Positions 14,048 through 24,000 of a stretch of 36,587 bases of DNA are shown piece after piece; the first letter of the stretch is position 1, and each line of letters opens with the position of its first letter. The position numbers and the translations under genes are program-made. A model generated the notes under the pieces. The model was not told where the DNA came from and did not search any database. It saw only the letters and a program-made list of their open reading frames with translations. The DNA is taken from NCBI GenBank assembly GCA_021413845.1, contig JAIOPP010000085.1, forward strand, positions 1 through 36,587, written 5' to 3'. The stretch comes from Planctomycetia bacterium. Its GTDB lineage: Bacteria; Planctomycetota; Planctomycetia; Pirellulales; PNKZ01.

Positions 14048-16363
14048 ATGACTCGAAGCGCAGCGACCATCGTTCGCGTCACGATGCTCGGAGTCCTATT
14101 CGCGACGACGTTCGACTCTCTCCCGGCCGGCGAATGGTCGAAGTTGGTGGAAGACGGGATCGGACCGCGGCAGTCGCCGGCTCTGTTTTGGTCGCCCGAA
14201 CGAGGACGGTTCGTGCTCTTGGGTGGCATCGTCTCACATGAGCAGAAGGGGACATATCCGTACGGCGTGCTGACGTTCGATGCCGCTAGGCAGCAGTGGC
14301 AAAACGACCTGCCGCCAGGTGCCGAGAAGCGTGGAGGCGAAGTCGGCCCGGTCATCGATCCCGGCTTCAAGTCGCCGTACTTCGAACTCATCGATCGCGA
14401 TGGAATCGTGCGGCCGCATCCCCATCATGCGCTGCTCGGCGATCAATTCGCTTACGCTCCTTGGGACGGCAAAGTCTATGCCTTGATTTGCGGTCGCACG
14501 CTTCGCTACGATCCCGTCGCGCGCGGCTGGCTCGATCTTCAGCCGACCGGCGGCCCGGCCCCGCTCAGTCGCAGCTATAAGGAATCGCTTAACTGGGGCG
14601 CGCTGTGCGCCGATCCCGTAAATCGCGAGATCGTGCTGTGCGGCGGCTGCGGTTTGTCCGTCGACGGGGCCGGCCCGGGCACGTGGGTCTATTCGACCGA
14701 GAAGAACGAGTGGCGAGATTTGAAGCTGCGCGTGCAACCTCCGTCGCGAGCCTTGTCGCCGCTGGTCTTCGATCCCGTTTCGAAGAAGATCTTGCTCTTC
14801 GGCGGCGACGGCCTCGACCAGTTGCGGGCCGACACTTGGCTCTACGATCCGGCCACGCGCACTTGGGAAGAACGGACCCCGCCGATCGGCCCGTCTCCCC
14901 GCTTCGGCCATGCCCTGCTGTACTTGCCGCAGAGTCGCAAACTGCTGCTGGTCGGCGGCAACGGTTACACCTCCTCCGTTTCATATCAGGCCTTGCTCTA
15001 CCGTCCGTTGCCGTGGGAGATGTGGACGTACGACGCGGTCGCCGACGCTTGGGAGCTGATCCAACACGCCGAGCAAGACGTGCCGCGGCCGAATCCAGTG
15101 CGCGAGTTAGCGGCAGCGGTCAATGATCGAGACGAACTATTGCTCGTCACGACACGCCAAGGAAATCAAACACCGCCGGCAACCTGGCGCTGCGCGGTCG
15201 ATACCAGTCGCACCGATCGCGCGGCAACGCTTCGCCGCGGTGTGAAGCCGCACACGATCGAGCATCGCACCGGTCCTTATGATCCCGCGTGGTACGAGCA
15301 GGATGTTCCTCCCGCCGACCCCAAGGAGACCGCAACCATTTTGGAGCGGCTGCCCGTCAATCGCTGGACGGCGATCGAATGCCCGAAGTGGCCGCACAAC
15401 CGGATGGGAGGAGGTTGGAGCACCGTCGCCTTCGATTCCGATCGGGATCAAATTCTGCATCTCGGCGGCGGACACAGCTCGTACTTCGGCAACGACGTCG
15501 CCCATTACGACATCGCCACCGCCCGCTGGAGCATCGCCTGCCGACCGCAGTTTGCCCTGAGCTACAACTACGACTTAAGCGGGCCCGGTCCCTGGGCTTT
15601 CAACAACGCACCGTGGGGGAATCACAACTATCGGGCCTACACCTACGATCCCGTCTGCAAACGTTTGGTTAATCTCCGCGCACCGAACCACACGCTCTGT
15701 TACGACCCGATCGCGCGCAAGTGGCCCAGCGGCGAGCAAGTGGCTGCGCCCTGGCCGGTTTCCAAATACACCTCCGTCGTTTGTTCGACGCCGCGCGGCG
15801 TGGTCGCTTGGGTACAGAATCCGGATCAGTGGAAGATGGGTTTGTTTCTACTTGAAAAAGGCCGGATCTGGACTCCGCTGCCGGTGAACGGCGACTCACT
15901 GCCGCACACGGTGACCGACGGATCCACTTTGACTTACGATGCCAAACGGAATCAACTTTTGATGACCACGAGCAGCGATCAGGAGCCGCTAGGACAACTA
16001 TGGACCTACGATCTGACGACCGGCCGAGTCGTGAAACGAAATCCGATCGGGATGAAAGCCCTGCCCGGAAAACGATTTGCCCGCGAAGCAGTATTTCTTC
16101 CTCACGACGACTTGGTCCTGTTCGGATACCGGTTCAACGGCGCGACACCGATTTACGATCCCACAAGCAATACTTGGTCGACGGTGGAACTGCCGGGAAG
16201 CGAATTCATGACTCGCACCGAGCCTGGAGCATCGGTCGATCTGGGACTCGCCTACGATCCGAAGCGAGGCTTGGTATGGGCCGTGATGTGTCAGCTCAAG
16301 CCTGGCGCGCTGCAACTATTGCGAGTCGACCGTTCGTCGCTCTCGTTGAAGCCTTTGGAATGA
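14048..16363 (+). CDS. secreted Kelch-type beta-propeller protein
   Basis: The 771-residue product starts at ATG 14048 with GAGGG at 14035-14039. A signal peptide (about 1-28, ending LPAG) is followed by two sets of Kelch-like blades. The N-terminal half has FVLLGGIVSH, LLFGGDGLDQLRADTWLYDPATRTWEE (about residues 254-280) and LLLVGGNGY; the C-terminal half has ILHLGGGHSSYFGNDVAHYD, AYTYDPVCKRLVNLRAPNH and LFGYRFNGATPIYDPTSNTW. The repeated pattern of a Gly-Gly pair, a Tyr and a Trp spaced by beta strands is typical of Kelch/galactose-oxidase-like propellers. The protein may form two propellers or one large one. No catalytic copper-site residues could be placed, so a binding role is more likely. 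It follows the DUF1501 gene by 74 bases. Confidence 0.85.
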   Translation: MTRSAATIVRVTMLGVLFATTFDSLPAGEWSKLVEDGIGPRQSPALFWSPERGRFVLLGGIVSHEQKGTYPYGVLTFDAARQQWQNDLPPGAEKRGGEVGPVIDPGFKSPYFELIDRDGIVRPHPHHALLGDQFAYAPWDGKVYALICGRTLRYDPVARGWLDLQPTGGPAPLSRSYKESLNWGALCADPVNREIVLCGGCGLSVDGAGPGTWVYSTEKNEWRDLKLRVQPPSRALSPLVFDPVSKKILLFGGDGLDQLRADTWLYDPATRTWEERTPPIGPSPRFGHALLYLPQSRKLLLVGGNGYTSSVSYQALLYRPLPWEMWTYDAVADAWELIQHAEQDVPRPNPVRELAAAVNDRDELLLVTTRQGNQTPPATWRCAVDTSRTDRAATLRRGVKPHTIEHRTGPYDPAWYEQDVPPADPKETATILERLPVNRWTAIECPKWPHNRMGGGWSTVAFDSDRDQILHLGGGHSSYFGNDVAHYDIATARWSIACRPQFALSYNYDLSGPGPWAFNNAPWGNHNYRAYTYDPVCKRLVNLRAPNHTLCYDPIARKWPSGEQVAAPWPVSKYTSVVCSTPRGVVAWVQNPDQWKMGLFLLEKGRIWTPLPVNGDSLPHTVTDGSTLTYDAKRNQLLMTTSSDQEPLGQLWTYDLTTGRVVKRNPIGMKALPGKRFAREAVFLPHDDLVLFGYRFNGATPIYDPTSNTWSTVELPGSEFMTRTEPGASVDLGLAYDPKRGLVWAVMCQLKPGALQLLRVDRSSLSLKPLE

Positions 16364-16391
16364 ACTCCGTTTTCTTTCAAGAGATGCCGCC

Positions 16392-17579
16392 ATGCGATCC
16401 ATTGCCCCGTTCGTCGTTAGAAATCGCTCCGTTGCCGGCCGGTGTCGTGCGACGTGGCCCGCTATGATCGTCGCGGCCTTGCTCATGAGTTCATCGTCTA
16501 CTTGGTCTCAGCAGGCGGCGCCGGCTCCGGAGGCGCGGGTGGATTTGTTCACGCGCTTGGACTTGAACAAAGACGGCAAGGTAACGCGCGAAGAACTTCC
16601 CGAGCGGCAGAAGCCGAACTTCGGCCGCATCGACACGAACGCCGACGGCGCGATCTCGCGCGAAGAGTTGACGAAATACGTCGGTCCGTCGAGGCCGCAA
16701 GCCGACGCCGCGCTGAAGCCGACGCATGCCGACGTCGCTTACGGCCCACACGAGCGAAACAAAATCGACCTGTATCTTGCCGACTCGAAGACGCCGACGC
16801 CGCTAGTGCTCTTCATCCACGGCGGCGGCTTCATGACCGGCGATAAGCGATCAGTCGGCTCCGGGACGGTGGGAGGCTACAATGCGCAAGGCTGGTCCGT
16901 CGCCGCGATCAACTATCGCTTCACCGACGTCCTTCCCGCGCCGGGCCAGTATCTCGATTGCGGTCGCGCCCTTCAGTTCATCCGGCACAACGCCGAGAAG
17001 TGGAACATCAATCCGAAGCTGATCGCCTCGACCGGCGGCTCGGCCGGGGCCGGCACCTCGATGTGGTTGGCGTTTCACGACGACCTCGCCGACCCGAAGA
17101 GCGACGACCCGATCGCACGGCAATCGACCCGGCTGACATGCGTGGTCGTGTCGAACGGTCAATCATCTTACGACCCACGGTTCGCGGAGAAGGCCGGCAT
17201 CCCGCGCCCCAACTTCGAGCGGCACGGCTTCTTCGAACCGTTTTACGGCATCAAGCGCTCCGAGGCCGATACGCCCGAGGCCTATCGCCGCTACGACGAG
17301 GCGGCACCCATCACCTATCTGACGAAAGAGGATCCGCCGGCCATGCTCGTCTATTCCTACGCGAACGAAGAGGTGACCGCGACCAGCGACCTCGGGCTGG
17401 TCGTGCATCATCCCAAGTTCGGCATCGCGCTCAAGGAGCAGATGGACAAGCTGGGGATCGAGTGCGTGGTGCAATATCGCAACTCGACAGGAAACGGAAT
17501 CGTCCGCCACGGCGGCGGAGAACCAACCACAGGAGTCGGCTTTATACTCAAGCACTTCGCAGCGGCAAGTAAGCCTTGA
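16392..17579 (+). CDS. EF-hand / alpha-beta hydrolase (esterase) fusion
   Basis: The 395-residue product starts at ATG 16392 with AAGAG upstream; an internal ATG at 16464 would give a shorter, cleaner signal peptide (MIVAALLMSSSSTWSQ). EF-hand loops lie at 57-68 (DLNKDGKVTREE) and 81-92 (DTNADGAISREE). The hydrolase domain has the oxyanion motif H143-G-G-G-F and the nucleophile elbow G-G-S217-A-G, fitting the BD-FAE/HSL-like carboxylesterases common in planctomycetes. A C-terminal RHGGG supplies a likely catalytic His (about 373). The segment where the acid residue normally sits reads MLVYSYANEEV instead of a G-x-x-D pattern, so the acid may be Glu or lie elsewhere. It is 28 bases after the Kelch-type gene and is the last plus-strand gene before a convergent operon. 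Confidence 0.88.
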   Translation: MRSIAPFVVRNRSVAGRCRATWPAMIVAALLMSSSSTWSQQAAPAPEARVDLFTRLDLNKDGKVTREELPERQKPNFGRIDTNADGAISREELTKYVGPSRPQADAALKPTHADVAYGPHERNKIDLYLADSKTPTPLVLFIHGGGFMTGDKRSVGSGTVGGYNAQGWSVAAINYRFTDVLPAPGQYLDCGRALQFIRHNAEKWNINPKLIASTGGSAGAGTSMWLAFHDDLADPKSDDPIARQSTRLTCVVVSNGQSSYDPRFAEKAGIPRPNFERHGFFEPFYGIKRSEADTPEAYRRYDEAAPITYLTKEDPPAMLVYSYANEEVTATSDLGLVVHHPKFGIALKEQMDKLGIECVVQYRNSTGNGIVRHGGGEPTTGVGFILKHFAAASKP

Positions 17580-17641
17580 CCTACGCGAAGCGAAACAAAA
17601 CAGTCTTGGAACGAACTCCGGGATCGCAACATCCGACGAAT

Positions 17642-19579
17642 TCAATCGACGTAGGCGAACTCGTTCAGATTGAACAGCGCCAAGCAAAGATCGGCGAGGC
17701 CGGCGCCGTTTGAGGCGACGAGCGCTTGGGCGTCGACGACTTCGGCATCGCTCGGCCGACGCCCGAGACAAGCGAGATACAACGTTTCAATCTGCCGTTG
17801 AACTTCGCGCGGAGCGTCCTCTTGGAGTTTCGCGGCCGAGTCTGCCGCCGCTTGCAGGGCGAATTCCGAGTTCAACAACACCAGGGCCTGTGGGGCCGTC
17901 GTCGAATGGTTTCGTTTCGGACAACTCGCAATCGTGTCGGGTCGGTCGAAGGCGTCGAGCATCGGAAGCCGCAGATTGCGCCGCACGAACAAGTAGATGC
18001 TGCGACGACGATGATCTGCTTCGTTGGGGCTGGTTTTCCAATGGTCCTTACGAATGGCGGACAACAACTCTTTTGGCAACGGCGGCATCACCCCAGGCCC
18101 CCCTCCTTGGCGATTCAATCGACCGGAGATCGCCAACATCGCGTCTCGAAGCTCTTCGCCGTCGAGCCGCCGGCGAGGGTAGTGCGACAGCAGCCGATTG
18201 CCCTGATCCTTCGCTGCCGATTTCGCGCCCGCCTGACGATAGACCGACGACGTGACGAGCAGCCGGTGCATCTCCTTGAGATTCCATTTTCGCGCCACCA
18301 ACTCCGTCGCCAGCCAGTCGAGCAACTCGGCATGGCTCGGCTCGTCGCCGAGGTAGCCGAAGTCGCTCGGTGTCCGCACCAAGCCTTCGACGAAGTGTTG
18401 CTGCCAAATGCGGTTGATCAACACGCGAGACGTCAGCGGATGGTCGGACCTCGTCAACCAGCGGGCCAATGCCGTGCGCCGACCGCTGCCCTCCATCCGC
18501 CGCGAGTCGATCGGCTTCGACTCCGTCGTCAACGACACTTGCATCGGATTAGCTACGCGCGGAAAGCCCGGGTCGACCGCGGGGCCGGGACTTTGAAAGT
18601 CGCCTCGCAGCAACATCCGGCTCGCCGGCCAAGGGCCCGGCGTCTCACGAAACATGCGCCTCACGTCCGGCTTGCCGTCGTCCTTCGCGTCGTCTTCTTC
18701 TTTGAGTTGCTTCGAGAGAAAACTCGCCGTTTCGAAGCAGGCCCGCAGACGATAGAAGTCGGCTTGGCTGAGCGGCTCGTACTTGTGATCGTGGCATTGA
18801 GCGCAGCCGAGTTGCAGCCCCAGCAAGGTCGCACTCACGGTGCCGGTCAACTCGTTCAGCAGCATGCTCCGGCGCTCGTCTTGCCGATTTAGGTCGGGCA
18901 TGTCGGGCCCGCACAACAAGAAGCCGGTGGCGACTGCCGCTCCGGAATCGTCGGGCCGAAGCTCATCGCCGGCGATCTGCAACCGAATGAATTCGTCGAG
19001 CGGCAGATTGCGGCGAAAGGCGTCGATCACCCAATCGCGATAGCGCCACGCATCGGGCCGAACGTTGTCGTGCTCATAGCCGTCGGTATCGGCATAGCGA
19101 GCCAAGTCGAGCCAGTGTTGCGCCTGTCGTTCGGCGTAGGCATCCGAGGCAAGCAATCGATCGATGACGGCAAGATACGCCGCATCGATCGCAGACGCAG
19201 AACGGGCTTCGATCGCGCCGGTAAACTCTTCGATTTCCTGCGGCGTCGGCGGGAGTCCGGTCAGGTCGAACGTCACGCGTCGCAATAGCGCCGCGGCAGC
19301 GGCCGGCGGAGCGGGCGTTAACCTTGCGGCTTCCAGCTTCGCCAAGATGAACCGATCGATCGGCGTACGGCACCAAGCGACGTTTTTTACCTCGGGTAAA
19401 GCCGGTCGCACCGGCGGCACGTAGGCCCAATGCTCGCGATCGGAATCGTTCAGAGGAAGCTCGGTCTTCGCGGCCTCATCGGCGCGGCCGATGTTCCGTG
19501 TTGTGCATACCAACAGCACAAGCAAGCTCGCGAGAAAGCAAGACAGCGCGCGGCAGAGATGAATCGGCGGAGTTCTCAT
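17642..19579 (-). CDS. DUF1549/DUF1553 protein with c-type haem motif
   Basis: The 645-residue product starts at the ATG complementary to 19577-19579, inside an ATGA overlap with the upstream DUF1501 gene. The frame runs further to 20485, but that extension is the opposite-frame shadow of DUF1501. A signal peptide (about 1-33) is followed by DUF1549 (about 68-275; TPIDRFILAKLEAARL, RRVTFDLTGLPPTPQEI, HWLDLARYADTDGYEHDNVR), a C259-A-Q-C262-H263 haem-c motif and DUF1553 (about 365-620; ARWLTRSDHPLTSRVLINRIWQQHF, LLVTSSVYRQ). It lacks the N-terminal PSCyt1 cytochrome-like domain often present in longer members. The DUF1501-DUF1549/1553 pair is a planctomycete hallmark, proposed to act in periplasmic redox or sulfate-ester metabolism, but not proved. 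Confidence 0.93.
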   Translation of the reverse strand: MRTPPIHLCRALSCFLASLLVLLVCTTRNIGRADEAAKTELPLNDSDREHWAYVPPVRPALPEVKNVAWCRTPIDRFILAKLEAARLTPAPPAAAAALLRRVTFDLTGLPPTPQEIEEFTGAIEARSASAIDAAYLAVIDRLLASDAYAERQAQHWLDLARYADTDGYEHDNVRPDAWRYRDWVIDAFRRNLPLDEFIRLQIAGDELRPDDSGAAVATGFLLCGPDMPDLNRQDERRSMLLNELTGTVSATLLGLQLGCAQCHDHKYEPLSQADFYRLRACFETASFLSKQLKEEDDAKDDGKPDVRRMFRETPGPWPASRMLLRGDFQSPGPAVDPGFPRVANPMQVSLTTESKPIDSRRMEGSGRRTALARWLTRSDHPLTSRVLINRIWQQHFVEGLVRTPSDFGYLGDEPSHAELLDWLATELVARKWNLKEMHRLLVTSSVYRQAGAKSAAKDQGNRLLSHYPRRRLDGEELRDAMLAISGRLNRQGGGPGVMPPLPKELLSAIRKDHWKTSPNEADHRRRSIYLFVRRNLRLPMLDAFDRPDTIASCPKRNHSTTAPQALVLLNSEFALQAAADSAAKLQEDAPREVQRQIETLYLACLGRRPSDAEVVDAQALVASNGAGLADLCLALFNLNEFAYVD

Positions 19580-21015
19580 ACCAGGATCTCCGTCACCACG
19601 CGCCCCGCGACATCGGTCAGCCGTTCGTCGCGGCCGTTGTGCGCGTAGGTCAACTTCGTGTGATCGAAGCCGAGGATGTGCAAGATCGTCGCATGCAGGT
19701 CGTGAACGTGGACGGGATTTTCGACGGCTCGCAAACCAACGGCGTCGGTCGCTCCGTAGGCCATGCCGCTCCGCACGGCGCCGCCAGCCAGCCAGATCGT
19801 ATAACCCCACGGGTTGTGATCGCGGCCGGTTCCCTTTTCGTTCATCGGCATCCGACCGAACTCCCCTCCCCAGATGACGAGCGTATCGTCCCAGAGGCCG
19901 CGGCGTTTCAAATCTCGCAGCAATCCCGCGATCGGTCGATCGACCGCGCGACACAATGGACCGTGGTTCTTGTCGATGTCGTTGTGAGCGTCCCAACCGT
20001 TCGTGTCGCCCGAGTAGAGTTGTACGAAGCGGACGCCTCGCTCGATCATTCGCCGCGCCAACAGACACCGCGTGCCGAACTCCTTCGTCTCTTTGCGATC
20101 GAGGCCGTAGAGTCGCTCGGTCTCTTCCGTCTCGTGCGAAAGGTCGACGAGCTGCGGCGCGGCCGACTGCATGCGGTATGCAAGCTCGTAGGCTCGAATG
20201 CGCGCCGTGAGTTCGTCGTCGCCGGCGCGGATCGCGAGATGCTCGCGGTTGCGACGGGCGATGAAGTCGAGAATGTTGCGCTGCCGCTCGGCAGTCAACG
20301 TCGCCGGAGGTTGCAGATGCAAGATCGGATTCGCGCCGGGCCGCACCGGTGTTCCTTGATGCGAGGCGGGGAGGTAGCCGGAACCGTAAGCAGGCGGCCC
20401 CCCTTTCAAACCGCCGGCCGGGTCGGGCATCACCACGAACGCGGGCATGTCGGTATTCTCGGTCCCAAGGCCGAAGCTGATCCAACTGCCGAGGCTCGGC
20501 TTACCGGTGAGAATGCTGCCGGTGTTCATCTGATAGACCGACTGCGGATGGTTCACGCTGTCGCCATGGCAACTGCGAACGACACACAGGTCGTCGGCGA
20601 GGGCGGCGATCTCCGGCAGATAGTCGCTTACGTGTAGGCCCGACTGCCCGCGAGGGCGCAACGGACGAACCGGCGGTAAGAGCGGGTTCGTCGCCACTTT
20701 ACGCCGCGTCATCACTTCGCCGAACTCGGCCGGCAATGGTTGCCCGGCATAACGAATCAGGTCGGGCTTCGGGTCGAACAGATCGACATGACTCGGCCCG
20801 CCGTGCATGAACAAATAGATGACGCGCTTCGCCCGCGGCGCGAAGTGTGGGCCCGGCCGTATCGCGTCGGTCGAGGCCGCAACGCCTTCATCTCCCAGCA
20901 GCGCGGCAAGCGCGACCGCGCCGAAGCCGCCGCCGACCTCGCGCAGAAACGTTCGTCGCGACGAACCACCCACCGGCGGCGCGGACCTGGACTCCGTGCT
21001 AAGGTTGCGAGCCAT
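19576..21015 (-). CDS. DUF1501 protein with Tat-type leader
   Basis: The 479-residue product starts at the ATG complementary to 21013-21015; the open frame to 21366 lies over the upstream gene and is not used. The leader has S-S-R-R-T-F-L-R then VGGGFGAVALAALLG, a good twin-arginine pattern. The DUF1501 body includes VIYLFMHGGPSHVDLFDPKPDL, CHGDSVNHPQSVYQMNTGS, WDAHNDIDKNHGPLCRAVDR and WGGEFGRMPMNEKGTGRDHNP, the conserved metal-site-like His/Asp/Arg segments of this alkaline-phosphatase-fold family. It is the third gene of the operon, 47 bases after the large GH42-like gene, and its stop overlaps the next start by four bases, so the two should be made in fixed ratio. It is only distantly similar to the DUF1501 protein at 12564. 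Confidence 0.94.
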   Translation of the reverse strand: MARNLSTESRSAPPVGGSSRRTFLREVGGGFGAVALAALLGDEGVAASTDAIRPGPHFAPRAKRVIYLFMHGGPSHVDLFDPKPDLIRYAGQPLPAEFGEVMTRRKVATNPLLPPVRPLRPRGQSGLHVSDYLPEIAALADDLCVVRSCHGDSVNHPQSVYQMNTGSILTGKPSLGSWISFGLGTENTDMPAFVVMPDPAGGLKGGPPAYGSGYLPASHQGTPVRPGANPILHLQPPATLTAERQRNILDFIARRNREHLAIRAGDDELTARIRAYELAYRMQSAAPQLVDLSHETEETERLYGLDRKETKEFGTRCLLARRMIERGVRFVQLYSGDTNGWDAHNDIDKNHGPLCRAVDRPIAGLLRDLKRRGLWDDTLVIWGGEFGRMPMNEKGTGRDHNPWGYTIWLAGGAVRSGMAYGATDAVGLRAVENPVHVHDLHATILHILGFDHTKLTYAHNGRDERLTDVAGRVVTEILV

Positions 21016-21062
21016 TTTTAGGTTCCATTCACGACTCCGAACCGTCTGCGCGCGATAAGCCG

Positions 21063-24000
21063 TTAGCGTAAGATGATCGAGTCGACGACCATCGCGGCGG
21101 GAGGGGGCGTTTCGATTTCGATGCGGCCGTCGTGTAGTTCCCATTTCAACGGGCCGTGCAAGGCCGAGGTCACTTCGCGAACCGGTCGATCGACTTGCAC
21201 CGACAAGCGGCCCGGCGCCTTCGAGAGCTCTTCCGGCTTGCTCGTGTAGATCGCGATCAGTACGGCGGTGCCCGAGGCGTGGTCGAACCGCGTTACTTCC
21301 GACTCGGGACAATCGAACTCGGTTTGCGAGCGGCCTAATTGTCTCAACACCGGCGCCGCCAGCCATGCACGGGCCGGACTTTTCGCACCGCCGCCGACGC
21401 GGAACGTTTCCCCCGTCGTGACGCCGAGCAAAATCGTTCGTCCTCGGCCGAGCGCGTTCACGACGACCGCTCCTTCGCCGCCGTCGTAGCGGGCGATTAG
21501 TTTGCCGGTCGTCGGAGTGAGAATATATTTCTGATCTCCGGCCGCGGCGGCCGGCAAATCAATCGCCGCGTATTCGTCCGAGGCGTCGAACATGATCCGC
21601 GTGCGCGATTTCGTATCGTCGACGGTCGCCAAGCGCTGCGCAGCTCCGAACAATTCGACGGTCTCCGGCATCCGATCGCCGTAGACGTCGTCGAGCGCGG
21701 CGCCGGCTGAACCGATCAGCAAACCTCCTTGTTCGACCCAACGACGAACTGCCGCCAGATGCCGCCGCTCTAAATTCAATCCCCCGATGAAGAGCGCTTG
21801 GTACGACGCGAGTGTCGCATCCGTGAGGTCTTCTTCGATCACTACGTCGACCGGGATCTGCGAGTTTCGCAAGCCGAGGAACGTCCACATCCAATCTCGA
21901 TTGAGCCAGACTTGCTTACCGCTCACGATCTCATGGCTGCGGTTGTATAAGATGGCGGTGCGTCGCGGTTCACGCTTCCCTTTGCCGACGATTTCATCCG
22001 CCGGCCCCAGAGCGTGCGTTCCTTGCATGACCGAGAGATATTGGCCCTCCATCTCGCTCCACGCGTTGCTTCCTTCGGCCCAAGCGTCGATCGGCCCCCA
22101 ATCGTAGAGGTGTAGAATCGAGATCCCTTGGCTGACGCAGGAAAACATTTTTTGCGCAGAGTAACCGCAATTGCTGCCGACGTAGAAGCCCGCCGGATAG
22201 CCGCGCGTTCGCACTCCGCATTCGACGATCGCCGCGTAGAACGTGGTGCATTCGGTCGCCGGAGTATTCAAGCCCCAACTCCCGCCGGTGGCCCAATCTT
22301 CGCCCCAACCCAAAGTCTGCGCGCCGGCGCGCGGTAGCAAGAACCAATCGGAGCCGTTCATGTCACGGCCGGTCAAGAAGAGCGGATGGGGCGAATAGTT
22401 GTTATAGATTTGTGCGCCGGGCGTTTTCTTTTCGACGGCCTTCACGAGCCGCGCGTAATGTGGAATCGTCGCCACGTGACAGTAACGCTGCGAGCAGTAG
22501 AACAAGCGCCGCTCGAAGCGACCCGCATCGTCCGGTAGCACGTCCAAGCAATCGACGTGGCGTAGATCGTCGACACCGAAGAACGTCCGTAGATCGGTCC
22601 CGAGCAGCCGGACTTGCTCGCGTAAATAGTCATGGAACCCGGCGCGTAGGAAAGGGTCGGCGTTGATCGTCGCCGCGGCGGTATGCGTCGAAATCTCGTC
22701 GCCGAGTTTGACCTTCTTCGACTGCGCGTCGTCGAAGAGATCGTATTTTTCATTGACTGCGCGCGGCGCGCCGGGGACCCAATTCACGCCGAGCTTGGCG
22801 AGCATCTCGGCGGCGCGAGCGATATGGGCCGGGCCGGTGCGGCAACTCGACAACACATGAATGTGTTTCGGCTTAGGATGATCGGCCTTCACGCCGAGCG
22901 TGCGGGCCGCTTCCTCCGCCCAAGAAAAATACTTTTCGACGATCGCTTCTTCGGGAATGAACGCCGCAATGAGTTCTTTATTCCAAACGCCGCTCATCGC
23001 CGCAGCGGCCGACTCGCGATGGTGAAAGCTGCCGTGCGGCATGCGGAACATGCACCACTTGTCGCCGACCGCGGTTTGCAACGTGCCGACGACCGATGCT
23101 GGGTGCGGATACCACGCGAGTTGCACTTCGACCTTCCCGCGCTCGAGACCGGTGAACGACGTGCGCCACGTCGACCAGGGCCCTCCGCCGGGGAGAATCT
23201 GCTCGCGAACGTCGATGAACGGCGACCACTCCGTCGCCGGAACCTTTGCGGCGCCGGGGACCGAGTCGTACCACAGGGGTTCGGTGCCGCTCGGCACGCG
23301 ACGGCCGGCCCAGTGATAGGTCAGATTGACATGGAACGAAACCGGCTGCTTCGCGCCTTCGAGCACGCGGTAGCGAAGGAAGACCCCGGCCAGAGTGTTG
23401 TCCTTTTTCACTTCGGAAAAGCTCGGGCGAAACGTGAGAGACGGCGTGAGGAAGACCGCATCGATGCGAGCCGTCGGGTCATTGCTTGCCAAAGAGAGTC
23501 GCTGCGGCCCGGTAGGGAGTTTCAGTTCCCAGTATTCCCAGACGAACATTCCCCTGTCGGGCAACGTGTTCAGTTGCACTTCCGACTCGAATCGGATCGG
23601 TAATTTCCGCTCCTGCTCTTTGCCGAGCGCGTTATCGATCAGCCGCACCTTGCCGAACGTGTGCGATGCGGCGGCTCCGGCCGAAGCGTAGGTCGCCGGC
23701 TCGGCGGTTCCTTCGCGGCGAAGCGGCTCGAGCGTTGCCGTCGCCGGATGCGATTCGGCGATGCCGATCCAATGACGGAGATATATCCGATAAGTTCCCG
23801 GCTTGGGCACGTCGATCAGCGTCGAGATCGGCTGGCCCTCGCGCGGCGAGACGAACCCGCGCTCTTCTTTCCAGCGATAGTTTTTGCCTGGCGACTTCCG
23901 GCGCGCATCCAGCGGTTCGACCCCTTCCCAACTTGCAAGCAGCGTGAGATGGCTGTCACGCAAACCGTCGAGGTCGTCGGTAGTCGCTTTGCCTTTGAGA

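Noticed and set aside
17580-17641. Bidirectional terminator between convergent genes
   Set aside because: The 62-base gap has no inverted repeat of useful length.
17726-18892. 388-codon plus-strand frame
   Set aside because: Opposite-strand shadow of the DUF1549/DUF1553 gene.
19580-20485. N-terminal extension of the DUF1549/DUF1553 frame
   Set aside because: It lies over the DUF1501 gene in another frame and is Arg-rich. The ATGA-coupled ATG with a signal peptide is the better start.
19498-20637. 379-codon plus-strand frame
   Set aside because: Opposite-strand shadow of the DUF1501 gene.
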